Of a DNA stretch of 64,000 bases, positions 20,067 through 30,160 are shown piece by piece (position 1 is the stretch's first letter; each line of letters opens with the position of its first letter). Origin of the DNA: Halobacteriales archaeon SW_8_68_21 (GTDB lineage: Archaea > Halobacteriota > Halobacteria > Halobacteriales > Haloferacaceae); contig PXST01000002.1 of assembly GCA_003023405.1 (NCBI GenBank), positions 12,108-76,107 on the forward strand, read 5' to 3'. Both the position numbers and the translations under genes were made by a program. Under the pieces are notes generated by a model that saw nothing but the letters and a program-made list of their open reading frames with translations, ran no database searches and had not been told where the DNA came from.

Positions 20067-20846
20067 GTGAACCGACGCTTCGCGCTTGCGACCGCTGCGA
20101 TCGCCCTCCTCGCCGTCAGCGCCGGCTGTCTCGGCTACGCGACGGGCGGCGGCGAGGTGACGAACGAGACCCTCGACGCCGAGCCACCGCACGAGTACGA
20201 CTTCGACACGGATCGGGACGCCGCGTTCGACCTCTCCGACGACGCGATGTATACGGTCGTGTACGCGGTCGGCGACCGCGAGGAGCTGCGCCTCTACGAG
20301 CAGACGCCGTACGCCGGCGACCAGCCCCTGGAGTTCGAGTCGCTCCGGTACCAGTACCCCGACGGCGAGGTGATAAACGGGAGCGAGTTCCGCGCCCGCG
20401 GCGGTGAGGTCGAGCAGACGACCGACGAGACGTGGATCCGCTTCGCCGACGACATGGCGGGCGGCAGGCTCGCGTTCGCCGGCGACGGGTCGCCGCGCCG
20501 GTTCAGCACCCGCGCGTACGTCGAGGGGTCGTACGCCGTGACGCTGCCGTCGGGCTTCAGTACGGACGTGCCGATCGTCGGCCACGTGTCGCCACGCGAC
20601 CACGCGATCGAGACGGTCGGTGACCGCGACCGGATCGTCTGGGACGGGGTGACGGGCGGGTCGGTCGTCGTCCAGTCGTACCGCGAGAGCGACCTGCTGG
20701 TGTTCGGCGTCGTCCTCGGCGTCGCGGTCGTCGCCGCGATCGCGGGGATTCTCTACTTCCGGCGACAGCTGGAAGCGCTTCGACAACGCAGGCGCGACCT
20801 CGGATTGGGCGTCTACGAGGACGACGAGGACGACGGCTGGCTCTGA
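20067..20846 (+). CDS. DUF5803-like lipoprotein
   Basis: GTG start, SAGC lipobox-like N-terminus, C-terminal TM helix. Confidence 0.75.
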   Translation: MNRRFALATAAIALLAVSAGCLGYATGGGEVTNETLDAEPPHEYDFDTDRDAAFDLSDDAMYTVVYAVGDREELRLYEQTPYAGDQPLEFESLRYQYPDGEVINGSEFRARGGEVEQTTDETWIRFADDMAGGRLAFAGDGSPRRFSTRAYVEGSYAVTLPSGFSTDVPIVGHVSPRDHAIETVGDRDRIVWDGVTGGSVVVQSYRESDLLVFGVVLGVAVVAAIAGILYFRRQLEALRQRRRDLGLGVYEDDEDDGWL

Positions 20847-20955
20847 CGGGGCCGCGGGCGGCCGGTCGTCGCGTCCGGCGCTGACCGTCGCGTACCCGAG
20901 AGCGGTCGGCCGCCCGCGCCGCGGTCCTTTTCTACCGCGCGCCGCTTGAGCCGGT

Positions 20956-21666
20956 ATGAACGCCGCCGTCGTCACCGTCGGGGACGAACTCCTCGTCGGC
21001 GACACCGAGAACACGAACGCGACCTGGCTCTGCGACCGCCTCGACGCCCGCGGCGTCAGGGTCAAACGGGTGACCGTCGTGCCGGACGAGGTCGCCGAGA
21101 TCGCGCGGGTCGTCAACGAGTACCACGCCGAGTACGACGCGGTGATCGTCACCGGCGGACTCGGTCCGACGCACGACGACGTGACGATGGAAGCCGTCGC
21201 GGCCGCGTTCGGGCGCGGCGTCGAGGAGAACGAGGAGGCGGCCGCGTGGCTCGCCGAACGGGGGTACAGCGGCGGTGACCTCGCGGCGGAGACGACGCAC
21301 CTCCCCGTCGACTGCCGCCCGCTCCCGAACGAGGCGGGCGTGGCTCCCGGCGCTGTCGTCGAGTCCGTCTACGTCCTTCCGGGGGTTCCAAAAGAGATGA
21401 AGGCGATGTTCGAACTGGTCGCGGAGGAGTTCGCCGGGACGCGGACCCACGTGGTGACCGTCGACGTCGACGAACCGGAGAGCGAACTGCTCGGCCGGTT
21501 CGCGTCGCTGCGCGAGCGGTTCGACGTGCGGATCGGGTCGTACCCGGGCGAGGTCGTGACCGTGAAGATCACGGGCGAGAGCGAGGCGGAGGTCGAGCGC
21601 GCCGCCGCGTGGATCCGCGACCACGCGGACGCAGTCGAGGGACGGTCGGCAGGGAGAAAAGAGTAG
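20956..21666 (+). CDS. CinA N-terminal/MoCF-type molybdopterin-binding protein
   Basis: VVTVGDELLVGDTENTNATWL, VIVTGGLGPTHDDVTMEAVA, LPGVPKEMKAMFE. Confidence 0.9.
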   Translation: MNAAVVTVGDELLVGDTENTNATWLCDRLDARGVRVKRVTVVPDEVAEIARVVNEYHAEYDAVIVTGGLGPTHDDVTMEAVAAAFGRGVEENEEAAAWLAERGYSGGDLAAETTHLPVDCRPLPNEAGVAPGAVVESVYVLPGVPKEMKAMFELVAEEFAGTRTHVVTVDVDEPESELLGRFASLRERFDVRIGSYPGEVVTVKITGESEAEVERAAAWIRDHADAVEGRSAGRKE

Positions 21667-21687
21667 GTCGGCGGAGCAGGGCGCGGT

Positions 21688-21801
21688 TCACCGGTACAGG
21701 TACGCGACCCACACGACGACGAGGGCGAGGCTCGCGAGCAGGACCGCGCCCGCGGTCTCGCTGATCGGCAACGGCTCCGTCACGGCGGCTTCGAGGATCA
21801 T
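21688..21801 (-). CDS. Tiny membrane protein (37 aa)
   Basis: MILEAAVTEPLPISETAGAVLLASLALVVVWVAYLYR. Confidence 0.45.
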   Translation of the reverse strand: MILEAAVTEPLPISETAGAVLLASLALVVVWVAYLYR

Positions 21802-22195
21802 AGTCTGAGGTTGTTCTGGCGGTGTCTTAAGTATTAATTCTCGGGCGAGGCGGACGCTGACGGATGAGCGACCGGCGGCGCGCGACCGCGGTGTGATTTC
21901 GCGGGCAGGGGGGATGCGGTCGCAACGCCGTCCCGTCGGCCCGAAACGGAACTGGGCGGCATGGGCGCGTGGCAGCTCCCACGGAAGGGATCCGGTCCCG
22001 GTGAGACGAGCAGTTCGCACGCCGATGGCGGGCTCGTTCCATCGGCGTTTCGTCCGAGTAGCGGGTATCGGTTGGTTCCCGTGCCCGGGTGTTGGGGGGT
22101 TTTATCAGTCGATCGGGCAGGCCGTCGACGCGCAACGCCGTCCCGTCCCGGTCCGACGCGTCTCACTTAAGAGGCCGGCGCGGTGAACGTCTGGC

Positions 22196-23229
22196 ATGTA
22201 CGTGGGGATCGCGGTGAATCCGGTCGCCGGGATGGGCGGCCGCGTCGGACTGAAGGGGACCGACGGGAAGGTGGTCGAGGCGGTCGAGCGCGGCGCGGAG
22301 CCGCGGGCCCCGGCTTCGATCCGGCCCGCGTCGTCGACCCGTTCGACGGTGAGACTCCGGAGCCGACCGAGACGACCGCGGCTCACACGGCGGCGGTCGT
22401 GCGCGCCTTCGCCGGGACCGACGGCGAGAGGGGTGGCGACGGCGGGACGGGGGGATCGACCTCGGAGCCGGTCGACCTCGTCCTGTTCGTCGGCGGCGAC
22501 GGGACCGCCGCGGACGTCGCGTCGGCGCTTGAGGGGACCGACGTGCCGATGCTCGGCGTTCCCGCCGGCGTGAAGGTGTACTCGTCGGTGTTCGCGGTGT
22601 CGCCGGAGGACGCAGCCGAGGTCGCGGCGTCGTCCTCGCGGACCGAGCGCCGCGAGGTGATGGACATCGACGAGGACGCCTACCGCGAGGGGGAGGTCCA
22701 CCCGGAGCTGCGGGGCGTCGCGTACGTCCCCGTCGCCGACGACCTCCAGTCGTCGAAACAGACCGCGAGCGGGACCGTCGAGTCGCTGGCGGAGGGGGTC
22801 ACAACAGATGTCCGCGAGCGCGACGGCGAGGGAGTCACCTTCGTCCTCGGTCCGGGGTCGACCGTCGGAGCGATCAAGGACGAACTCGGCTTCGAGCCGT
22901 CGCCGATCGGTGTCGACCTCTGGCGCGACGGCGAGGTGATCGCCCGCGACGCCACGGAGGCGGAGATACTCGACGCGCTGGGCGAGGAGAACGCCATCGT
23001 CGTCTCGCCGATCGGCGGGCAGGGGTTCGTCTTCGGCCGCGGCAACCCGCAGATATCGCCGGCCGTGATCCGGCGCTGTGACCTCCGGATCGTCGCTTCG
23101 CGGGCGAAGCTCGACGACGTGCGTGCGCTCCGCGTCGACACCGACGACCCAGACCTCGACGGCGACCTCGCGGGGTGGGTCCGCGTCCGCGTCGGGAAGT
23201 TCGAGACGCGGATGATGAAGATCGTGTGA
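22196..23229 (+). pseudogene. ATP-NAD kinase family (COG3199-like) gene with internal frame-breaking deletion
   Basis: N-terminus MYVGIAVNPVAGMGGRVGLKGTDGKVVEAVERGAEPRA in one frame; GFDPARVV...VDLVLFVGGDGTAADV... in another. Confidence 0.75.
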
Positions 23230-23284
23230 CCGTCTCTTCCGCCGCGACGGACAGACTGATACCGGTCGCGGCGTCGCAGGGCGT

Positions 23285-23730
23285 ATGGAAAGCGAGAAGA
23301 AGCGGATGCTCGCCGGCGAGGGATACGACCCGACGGACCCGGAGCTCGTCGCGGACCGCCGGCGGGCGAGGGCGACGGGTTCTTTGCGAACTACGGTTGC
23401 GTCCTCTTAGACGCCGCGCCGATCGCGTTCGGCGAGAACTGCCTGCTCGGTCCGGGCGTCCACGTCTACACGCCGACGCACCCGATCGACCCCGGCGAGC
23501 GCGCGACCGGCGAGGAGTTCGGCGACCCAGTGACCGTCGGCGACGACGTCTGGATCGGCGGGCGGGCGGTGATCACTCCGGGCGTCGAGGTCGGCGACGG
23601 GGCGGTCGTCGCGGCCGGAGCGGTCGTCGTCGACGACGTGCCAGCGGGGACGGTGGTCGGAGGGAACCCCGCGGAGGAGATCCGGCGGATCGACGGGGCG
23701 GGGACGGACTCGTCGAGGACGACCGACTGA
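23285..23730 (+). pseudogene. Maltose/galactoside O-acetyltransferase-like gene with internal frame-breaking deletion
   Basis: N-terminus [29 protein letters not shown] then frame change to [38 protein letters not shown]... Confidence 0.8.
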
Positions 23731-24499
23731 TCAGACCGGGTCCAGTGCGTCGGCCACGGCGGGCGCGACGCTGACGACGCTACAACCGCGCTCGACGGTG
23801 TCGGTGCCGACGACCCGGTCGACCCCGGCGGCGCGGAGCTTCGTCACCGCGTTGGCCGCGAGGACGGGGTGGACGCAGGCGGTGAAGACCCGCGCCGCAC
23901 CGCGGTCCGCGAGGACGGCGACCGACTCGCTCATCGCGGTCGCGGTGCTTCTCGAAGTAATCCGTCTTGCCGGCCCCGTAGGCGTCCCGGACGGTGGCGG
24001 CCACGTCGACGGCCCCCTCGTCGGGCGCGAGGAAGAGCGGGTCGTCGAGGTCAGTCGGGAGCGGCTCGGCGAGGACCCTCGCGGCGTCGACCGTCTCGAC
24101 GGGGACATCGAAGAAGTCGGCGACGGTCGCCTCGTGTGGGTTGACGAGGCAGACGTGGTCGGTGCCGGTCGAGATCGCCTTCGCCATCGCGCGGGCCGAG
24201 ACCGGTTCGCCGTCGCCGAACGAGGCGTCCTGCCGCGCGTAGCCCATGTACGGGACCACGGTCGTCACGTCCGTCGCGCCCGCCTCGCGGACGGCGTCCT
24301 GGAGCTGGAGCAGTTCGACCCACGCCTCGTCGGCGTCGGTGGCGGCGACGATCACGGCCTCCTCGCCGTCGAAGTCGGGCACCGCGGCGATCCCCTCCCC
24401 GTCCGGGAACCGGTCGTAGGTGGGCGTCGCGAGCGCCCGGCCCGTCTCCTCGGCGAGCGCGGCCGCGAGCTGCTGGGAGCTGGACCCGGGTACGATCAT
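23731..24499 (-). pseudogene. prs: Ribose-phosphate pyrophosphokinase-like gene with internal frame-breaking deletion
   Basis: N-part ends ...YGAGKTDYFEKHRDRD; C-part MSESVAVLADRGAARVFTACVHPVLAANAVTKL in another frame; PRPP-loop region missing. Confidence 0.75.
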
Positions 24500-24654
24500 G
24501 GGCGACCGTTCCGCGGACTCCGGTAAACCAGTTTCCTTACCGCGCGGCGCTCCGCGGCCGAAGCTCGGCGTCCGCTGCCGCGCGCCACGCGATCGCGGCC
24601 CACACCGGCCTCACAGGGGCGGATATTTACGGGCGCGGCGGGTACGAGCGCCCA

Positions 24655-25311
24655 ATGAGCGATACTGAAGCCGGAGCGCGCGTCGGACTCCCCTGTCCGT
24701 CGTGTTCGTCGTCCGAGCCGACCGTCCACGAGGTCCTCAGCCCCGGCGGGCAGGCCACCGTGCGCTGTACCGAGTGCGACCACACGCACAAAGCCGAGAT
24801 ACCCGAACCGGAGACCGTCTCCGTGACGATCGTCGTCTCGCAGGACGGCGACTCGTTCACGACACAGATGGACGTCCCCGCCGACGGCGACGTCGCCGCG
24901 GGCGAGGAGTTCGTCGTCGACACCGACGACGCGCTGATGCAGGTGCGGATCACGGACATCGAACTCGGTCCCGAACAGCGCGTCGAGGAGGCGGAGGTCA
25001 CCGACGTGGAGACGCTGTGGACCCGCGCGGTCGACAACGTCGCCGTGCCCGTCACGCTCCACCCGAAGGACGGCGACGCCGACCAGACGCGCTCGCTGCG
25101 CGTGAACGTCCCCGGCGACTACGAGTTCACCGTCGACGAGACGGTCGAGTTCGGCGAGGAGCAGTTCACCGTCGAGGGGCTCCAGCTCCGCGAGGACGCG
25201 CCCGAATACCGCCACGAGAAGCTCGACCACCCCGGCGACCTCGCCTACGCGAAGGACCTCAAGCGGGTGTACGCCCGCGACGAGACGCTCACCGCGTGGT
25301 CGGCTTGGTAG
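24655..25311 (+). CDS. HVO_0476-family zinc finger protein
   Basis: CPSCSSSEP...VRCTECDHTHKAEIPEP zinc ribbon; conserved C-terminal region. Confidence 0.8.
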   Translation: MSDTEAGARVGLPCPSCSSSEPTVHEVLSPGGQATVRCTECDHTHKAEIPEPETVSVTIVVSQDGDSFTTQMDVPADGDVAAGEEFVVDTDDALMQVRITDIELGPEQRVEEAEVTDVETLWTRAVDNVAVPVTLHPKDGDADQTRSLRVNVPGDYEFTVDETVEFGEEQFTVEGLQLREDAPEYRHEKLDHPGDLAYAKDLKRVYARDETLTAWSAW

Positions 25312-26023
25312 CCGGCACGGCCGACCCCACCGAGCGACCCGACTCGCGGCTCCTTTTCGCCCCTGTCGTCCCCGCCGCCGCCAACACATCCGACGAGATC
25401 CGCGCCCGGCGATCCTCATACCAACATAAACAATTATTAATAATACGTCTGTAACATACAGCGTGCCGTACGCAGTCCACGACTGACGCACGCTCGACGG
25501 CCGAGACGACGATCGGTCCCAGCGGTCCGAGCACGCGCGAGGCGACGCGGAGCGAGCGACGTATCGACCGACCGGCTCCGTCCGCGAGCCCGGACGGAGA
25601 CGACGCAAAGAAGGGTCCAGACGACTTGCCGACCGCCGCCGAGGCGGTCGCGCGTTCGGCCGCGATGTTCGACCCGTCGGGCACGAGTCGGATCCCGAAC
25701 GGGACCGACCGCTGGAACGAGTACGCCGGCTCGTCGCACTGACGGCGCGGCCGAATCACTTTATTCGCCGGAGCGGCTACCGACGAGCGGCCGATGACGA
25801 ACCACCGCTCCGAGCCGGACTCGGCACCCGGCGACGACGAGCCCTATGAGTACCGAGGCCAGCTTTCCTCTCGTCTCCGTGCCCGCCGAGGGGGAGACCG
25901 CCCTCACCCGCTCGACAGATACCGCTGAGGGCTCTCTTGTTGCGGTGTTGCTTGCGAGAGAGGCTGAGGCTGCTGTCGCCTAGCGGTCGCGGCCACCGAT
26001 GTGTGTAGTGCGCCGCGGCGGCC

Positions 26024-26254
26024 TCAGAGCAACACCGAGATGATCGCCAGCACGAGGAAGATCATAACGAGCCACTTCGCGATCGTCATCGAGAGGCCGG
26101 CGATCCCGCGGGCCCCGAAGATCGCCGCCACGACCGCGATGACTAAGAACACCACCGCCAGTTCGAGGAAGTCGCCCGAGAACTGGAGCGGCGAGACGCC
26201 GTCCACGGAGTGTAACCGACTGCCGACGGAGCGTATCGACGTGCCGATATCCAT
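26024..26254 (-). CDS. DUF1328-like small membrane protein
   Basis: LELAVVFLVIAVVAAIFGARGIAGLSMTIAKWLVMIFLVLAIISVLL. Confidence 0.75.
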   Translation of the reverse strand: MDIGTSIRSVGSRLHSVDGVSPLQFSGDFLELAVVFLVIAVVAAIFGARGIAGLSMTIAKWLVMIFLVLAIISVLL

Positions 26255-26727
26255 ACGCCGGATGTCAGCGCCACCCTATTAGTTATACATCATCATCTCG
26301 GATATGCCGAGATTACCTGGGGTCGGGCATCGGTGGAAGCGAAGAGCGGTCCGGTGACGGAGTGAGAGCCACTTCCCGTGCTGTTCCGACCCGAGTTCTC
26401 CACGGCCGCGGTCCGCCCGACCGGGTTCTCCCCGACCGCAATTCCCGCCGTTTCCGTCCGTTTCCCCGTCGATGCCCACGCACCCTCGACGGCGAGATCG
26501 CGGCGGAGCTGATGGACCGCGCCGACGGGCTGTTCGTGGAGGATCCCCAGATCGACGAGATCGAAGTCCTCGCGGCCAAACACTCCTGAACGCTCGACGC
26601 TTGCCGACCGGTCCCCGACCGTTGACGCCACGCGGTCCGGAATCGCGGCGGCACCGTCGGATCCGCGGGATCGACACCGGACACATCCGGTCGTAGCTTT
26701 ATTCTCCCGGCTGCCGGACGGTCGTGT

Positions 26728-28386
26728 ATGGAGCCAGACTTAGACCGATTCACGTCGCGTCGGTCGACAGTGTACGGTCAACGCGGCGTGGTGGCGACCA
26801 GTCAACCGCTCGCGAGCCAAGCGGGGATCGAAGTGCTACGCGAGGGCGGCAACGCGTTCGACGCCGCGGTCGCTACCGCGGCCGCGCTCAACGTCGTCGA
26901 GCCGACCTCGACCGGGCTCGGGGGCGACGTGTTCGCGCTGTACCGGACCGCGGACGGCGACGTCGGCGCGATGCGCTCTTGCGGCGGTGCGCCGGCCGAC
27001 GCGACGATAGAGAACGTACAGGACGCGCTGGCCGCAGACGACGACGCGGACTCCTACTACCCCGACGACGGCGGCTATGCGGTCGACGACGCCGGCGAGG
27101 CCGGGATGCCCTTCTACGGCCCGCACGCGGTCACGGTCCCCGGGACGGCGCGCGGCTGGGAGGCGACCGTCGAGGAACTGGGCCGGCTGAGCCTCGCGGA
27201 CGCCCTCTCGCCCGCCATCCGCTACGCGACCGAGGGCTACCCGGTGTCGGAGGTCATCGCCTCCCACTGGGCGAGCGCCGATGCGCTGTTCACCGACGAC
27301 CACGCCCGCGAGGCGTTTCTGTTCGACGACGAGCCGCCGGAGGTCGGCCAGACGGTGACGCTCCCCCGGCTCGGCGAGTCGATGCGGAAGATCGCCGAGG
27401 CGGGGGCCGACGTGGTCTACGAGGGCGAGATCGCCGAGGCGATCGCCGACGAGGTCCAGTCGCAGGGCGGGTTCATGACCGTCGACGACCTCGCGGACTT
27501 CGAGGTCGAGTGGCCCGAGCCGGTCTCGACCACCTACAACGGGGCCGAGGTGTACGAGCTGCCGCCGAACAACCAGGGACTGATCGCCTTGGAGGCGCTC
27601 AACGTCGCGTCCGAGCTCGGCGCGGGCGAGTACGACTACGACTCGCCGGAGCGGGTCCACTACTTCGCCGAGGCATTGAAAAGAGCCTTCCACGACGGCC
27701 ACCGCTACGTCACCGACCCCGACTACGAGGCGATCCCGCCGCTCGCGTCCGAGGAGTGGGCGGCCGAGCGTGCCGCTGGCGTGGGCGAGACGGCCTCGCA
27801 CGACGTCTCCTTCGGCGTGCCGAACGCGAACGCCGAGGACGCGGACACCGTCCTCCTCACCGTCGCCGACGACGCGGGCAACGTCGTCTCGTACATCAAC
27901 TCGCGGTTCGCCGGATTCGGCTCCGGTCTCGTCGCGGGCGACACGGGGATCGCTCTCCAGAACCGCGGGGCGTCGTTCTCGCTCGATCCGGACCACCCGA
28001 ACGCGCTCGAACCCGGCAAGCGGCCCTTCCACACGCTCATCCCGGGCGTCGTGAAGTTCGACGAGGACGACTGGGCGGCGTTCGGCGTGATGGGCGGCTA
28101 CATGCAGCCCCAGGGCCACCTTCAGGTGATCTCGAACCTCGTCGACTACGGGATGCCCCTCCAGCGCGCGCTTGACGAGCCGCGGTGGCGGTACCGCGAG
28201 AGCGGCGAGCTGGCGCTCGAACCCCACTTCGACGACGACGCCGCGGCCGAGCTGGTCCGGAAGGACCACGACGTGCGGACGCTCTCGCCGGTCATGTTCG
28301 GCGGCGCGCAGATCACCCGGAACCGGAAGGGAGTCCTCTCGGCCGCCACCGAGCCCCGGAAGGACGGGAACGCGCAGGGGTACTGA
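26728..28386 (+). CDS. ggt: Gamma-glutamyltransferase family protein
   Basis: ASQAGIEVLREGGNAFDAAVATAAALNVVEP, TVLLTVADDAGNVVSYINS, GGYMQPQGHLQVISN. Confidence 0.92.
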   Translation: MEPDLDRFTSRRSTVYGQRGVVATSQPLASQAGIEVLREGGNAFDAAVATAAALNVVEPTSTGLGGDVFALYRTADGDVGAMRSCGGAPADATIENVQDALAADDDADSYYPDDGGYAVDDAGEAGMPFYGPHAVTVPGTARGWEATVEELGRLSLADALSPAIRYATEGYPVSEVIASHWASADALFTDDHAREAFLFDDEPPEVGQTVTLPRLGESMRKIAEAGADVVYEGEIAEAIADEVQSQGGFMTVDDLADFEVEWPEPVSTTYNGAEVYELPPNNQGLIALEALNVASELGAGEYDYDSPERVHYFAEALKRAFHDGHRYVTDPDYEAIPPLASEEWAAERAAGVGETASHDVSFGVPNANAEDADTVLLTVADDAGNVVSYINSRFAGFGSGLVAGDTGIALQNRGASFSLDPDHPNALEPGKRPFHTLIPGVVKFDEDDWAAFGVMGGYMQPQGHLQVISNLVDYGMPLQRALDEPRWRYRESGELALEPHFDDDAAAELVRKDHDVRTLSPVMFGGAQITRNRKGVLSAATEPRKDGNAQGY

Positions 28387-28614
28387 GACGCGGGAGCCGC
28401 GTCGGCGGGAGCAACGGCGGAGCGCCTGTCACGTACGTTCTCTTATCACTCCCGTGGAAGGATATCCGTTTCGCGCTCGATCGCCGTTGAGGGAACCGGC
28501 TGTAGAAGGGTGAGAAACCGGATCGAACCCGGTCTGGAGCGTTCGGACGCCCGCGGTGTCGTATTTGTGTTCGTGGATACACTTATAATGACTCGTATGG
28601 TATGAGCTTACAGG

Positions 28615-30006
28615 ATGACGCGAAGAATCCAGCGACGCGACGTGCTCAGAGGTGCCGGTGCGGTCGGTATCGCGGGGATCGCCGGCTGCTCGACCGAGAG
28701 CGGCGACGGCGGAGACGGTTCCGACGGTGGAGACGGCTCCGACGGCGGGGACGGCTCCGACGGTGGCGACGGCGGGGACGGCTCCGACGGTGGCGACGCC
28801 GGGTCCGTTCCCGACGCCGTGATGGTCGTCGGGTTCCCGCAGTCGGGCATCCAGCTGTTCCGCGACTTCTACTCGGAGTTCGCCGACAGCGCGCCGGATC
28901 TCGACATCATCGTCCCCGACGGACTGATCGACAGCGACCTCCCGGGCGAGGTCGACAACGACATGAACAACGTCATTGGTACGGCACCGTCGGCCGGCGG
29001 TCCCGGGGCCGACTTCTTCGCCGAGTCGTATCAGGAGGAGTACGACGAGGAGCCGGGCGTGTTCACTTCGCAGGCGTACGACGCCATGGCGGTCGAGATC
29101 CTCGCGGCCACCGCCGCGGGCGAGAACAACGGCGAGGCGATCCGCGACCGCGTCCGCACGGTCGCCAACCCCGGCGGCGAGGAGTTCGGTCCCTCGAACC
29201 TCCCCGAGGCGATCGAGACGGTCGCCGCCGGCGACCCGGTCCACTACGTGGGCGCGTCCTCGAGCGTCAACTTCGACATCAACGGGGACATGGCCACCGC
29301 CGCATACGACATCACCGACTTCCAGGACGGCGAACTCGTCGGACTCGACACGGTGGAGTTCGGCAACGAACTCTCCGACGAGGATCGGAACGCGACGGCC
29401 GAAGACCCCGTCGGCGTCGACTCGTTCACGGCGCGTGTCGGCGTGTTGATGCCAGAGACCGGAGACCTCGGGCCGCTCGGTGTACCGATCCGCGACGGCG
29501 CGCTGCTGGCCGCCACACAGGTCAACGACGCCGGCATCGGCGTCGATGTCGAGACCCGCGTCGAGGACACGCAGACGGACCCACAGGCTGGCATCTCTGG
29601 GGCGAACGCCCTCGTGAACGCGGGCTTCGGTGCGGTCGTCGGGCCCGCCTCCTCGAACGTCAATCTTCAGGTGTCAGACCAGGTGTTCATCCCGAACGGC
29701 GTCGTGGGCATCTCGCCGTCCTCGACGGACCCGAACGTCACGGATTTAGAGGACAATGGGTACGTTTTCCGGACCGCCCCGTCCGACCTGCTTCAGGGGC
29801 CGGCGATGGCCGACCTCGCCGTCAGCGACACCGTCGGCGCGGAGACCTCCAGCACGTTGTACCTCAACGACGCGTACGGCCAGTCGCTCGAAGAGTCGTA
29901 CGTGAACGCCTTCGAGGAGCGCGACGGCACCATCGATCAGCGCGTCTCCTTCGAGCCGAATCAGGCGACGTACACGAGTCAGTGGTCGAGCGTGCTGAAC
30001 CAGTAG
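28615..30006 (+). CDS. Branched-chain-type ABC substrate-binding lipoprotein with circularly permuted lobes
   Basis: Lipobox and GD-rich linker, then MVVGFPQSGIQLFRDFY... (usual C-half), then VGVLMPETGDLGPLGVPIRDGALLAATQVNDAG... (usual N-half). Confidence 0.8.
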   Translation: MTRRIQRRDVLRGAGAVGIAGIAGCSTESGDGGDGSDGGDGSDGGDGSDGGDGGDGSDGGDAGSVPDAVMVVGFPQSGIQLFRDFYSEFADSAPDLDIIVPDGLIDSDLPGEVDNDMNNVIGTAPSAGGPGADFFAESYQEEYDEEPGVFTSQAYDAMAVEILAATAAGENNGEAIRDRVRTVANPGGEEFGPSNLPEAIETVAAGDPVHYVGASSSVNFDINGDMATAAYDITDFQDGELVGLDTVEFGNELSDEDRNATAEDPVGVDSFTARVGVLMPETGDLGPLGVPIRDGALLAATQVNDAGIGVDVETRVEDTQTDPQAGISGANALVNAGFGAVVGPASSNVNLQVSDQVFIPNGVVGISPSSTDPNVTDLEDNGYVFRTAPSDLLQGPAMADLAVSDTVGAETSSTLYLNDAYGQSLEESYVNAFEERDGTIDQRVSFEPNQATYTSQWSSVLNQ

Positions 30007-30050
30007 GCATCCGAACCGAGCTTTTCTCCGAGTTTTTCACCCGGTAGGCG

Positions 30051-30160
30051 GTGCGGTGGCGTCGCCGGCGGCGGAGCCGCCGGCTGCCAGAGGCGCGTAG
30101 CGCCTCCCCGCATGCCCGCGAGCGGTCGCCAACGGCGATCGCGAAGAGCGCCGCGCGGGG
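30051..30160. repeat. Dispersed structured repeat, diverged copy B
   Basis: GTGCGGTGGCG start and GCGAGCGGTCGCCAACGGCGATCGC...GAGCGCCGCGCG core, with additional hairpins inserted. Confidence 0.45.

Noticed and set aside
19761-21152. 463-aa minus-strand ORF
   Set aside because: Antisense to DUF2110, DUF5803 and CinA-like genes; no motif.
25846-25983. 45-aa ORF MSTEASFPLVSVPAEGETALTRSTDTAEGSLVAVLLAREAEAAVA and adjacent short frames
   Set aside because: Could be real or a fragment, but no start signal, homology or partner can be supported from sequence alone.
26487-26589. C-terminal-looking peptide DGEIAAELMDRADGLFVEDPQIDEIEVLAAKHS
   Set aside because: Looks like a gene tail but family not recognisable; too short to call.
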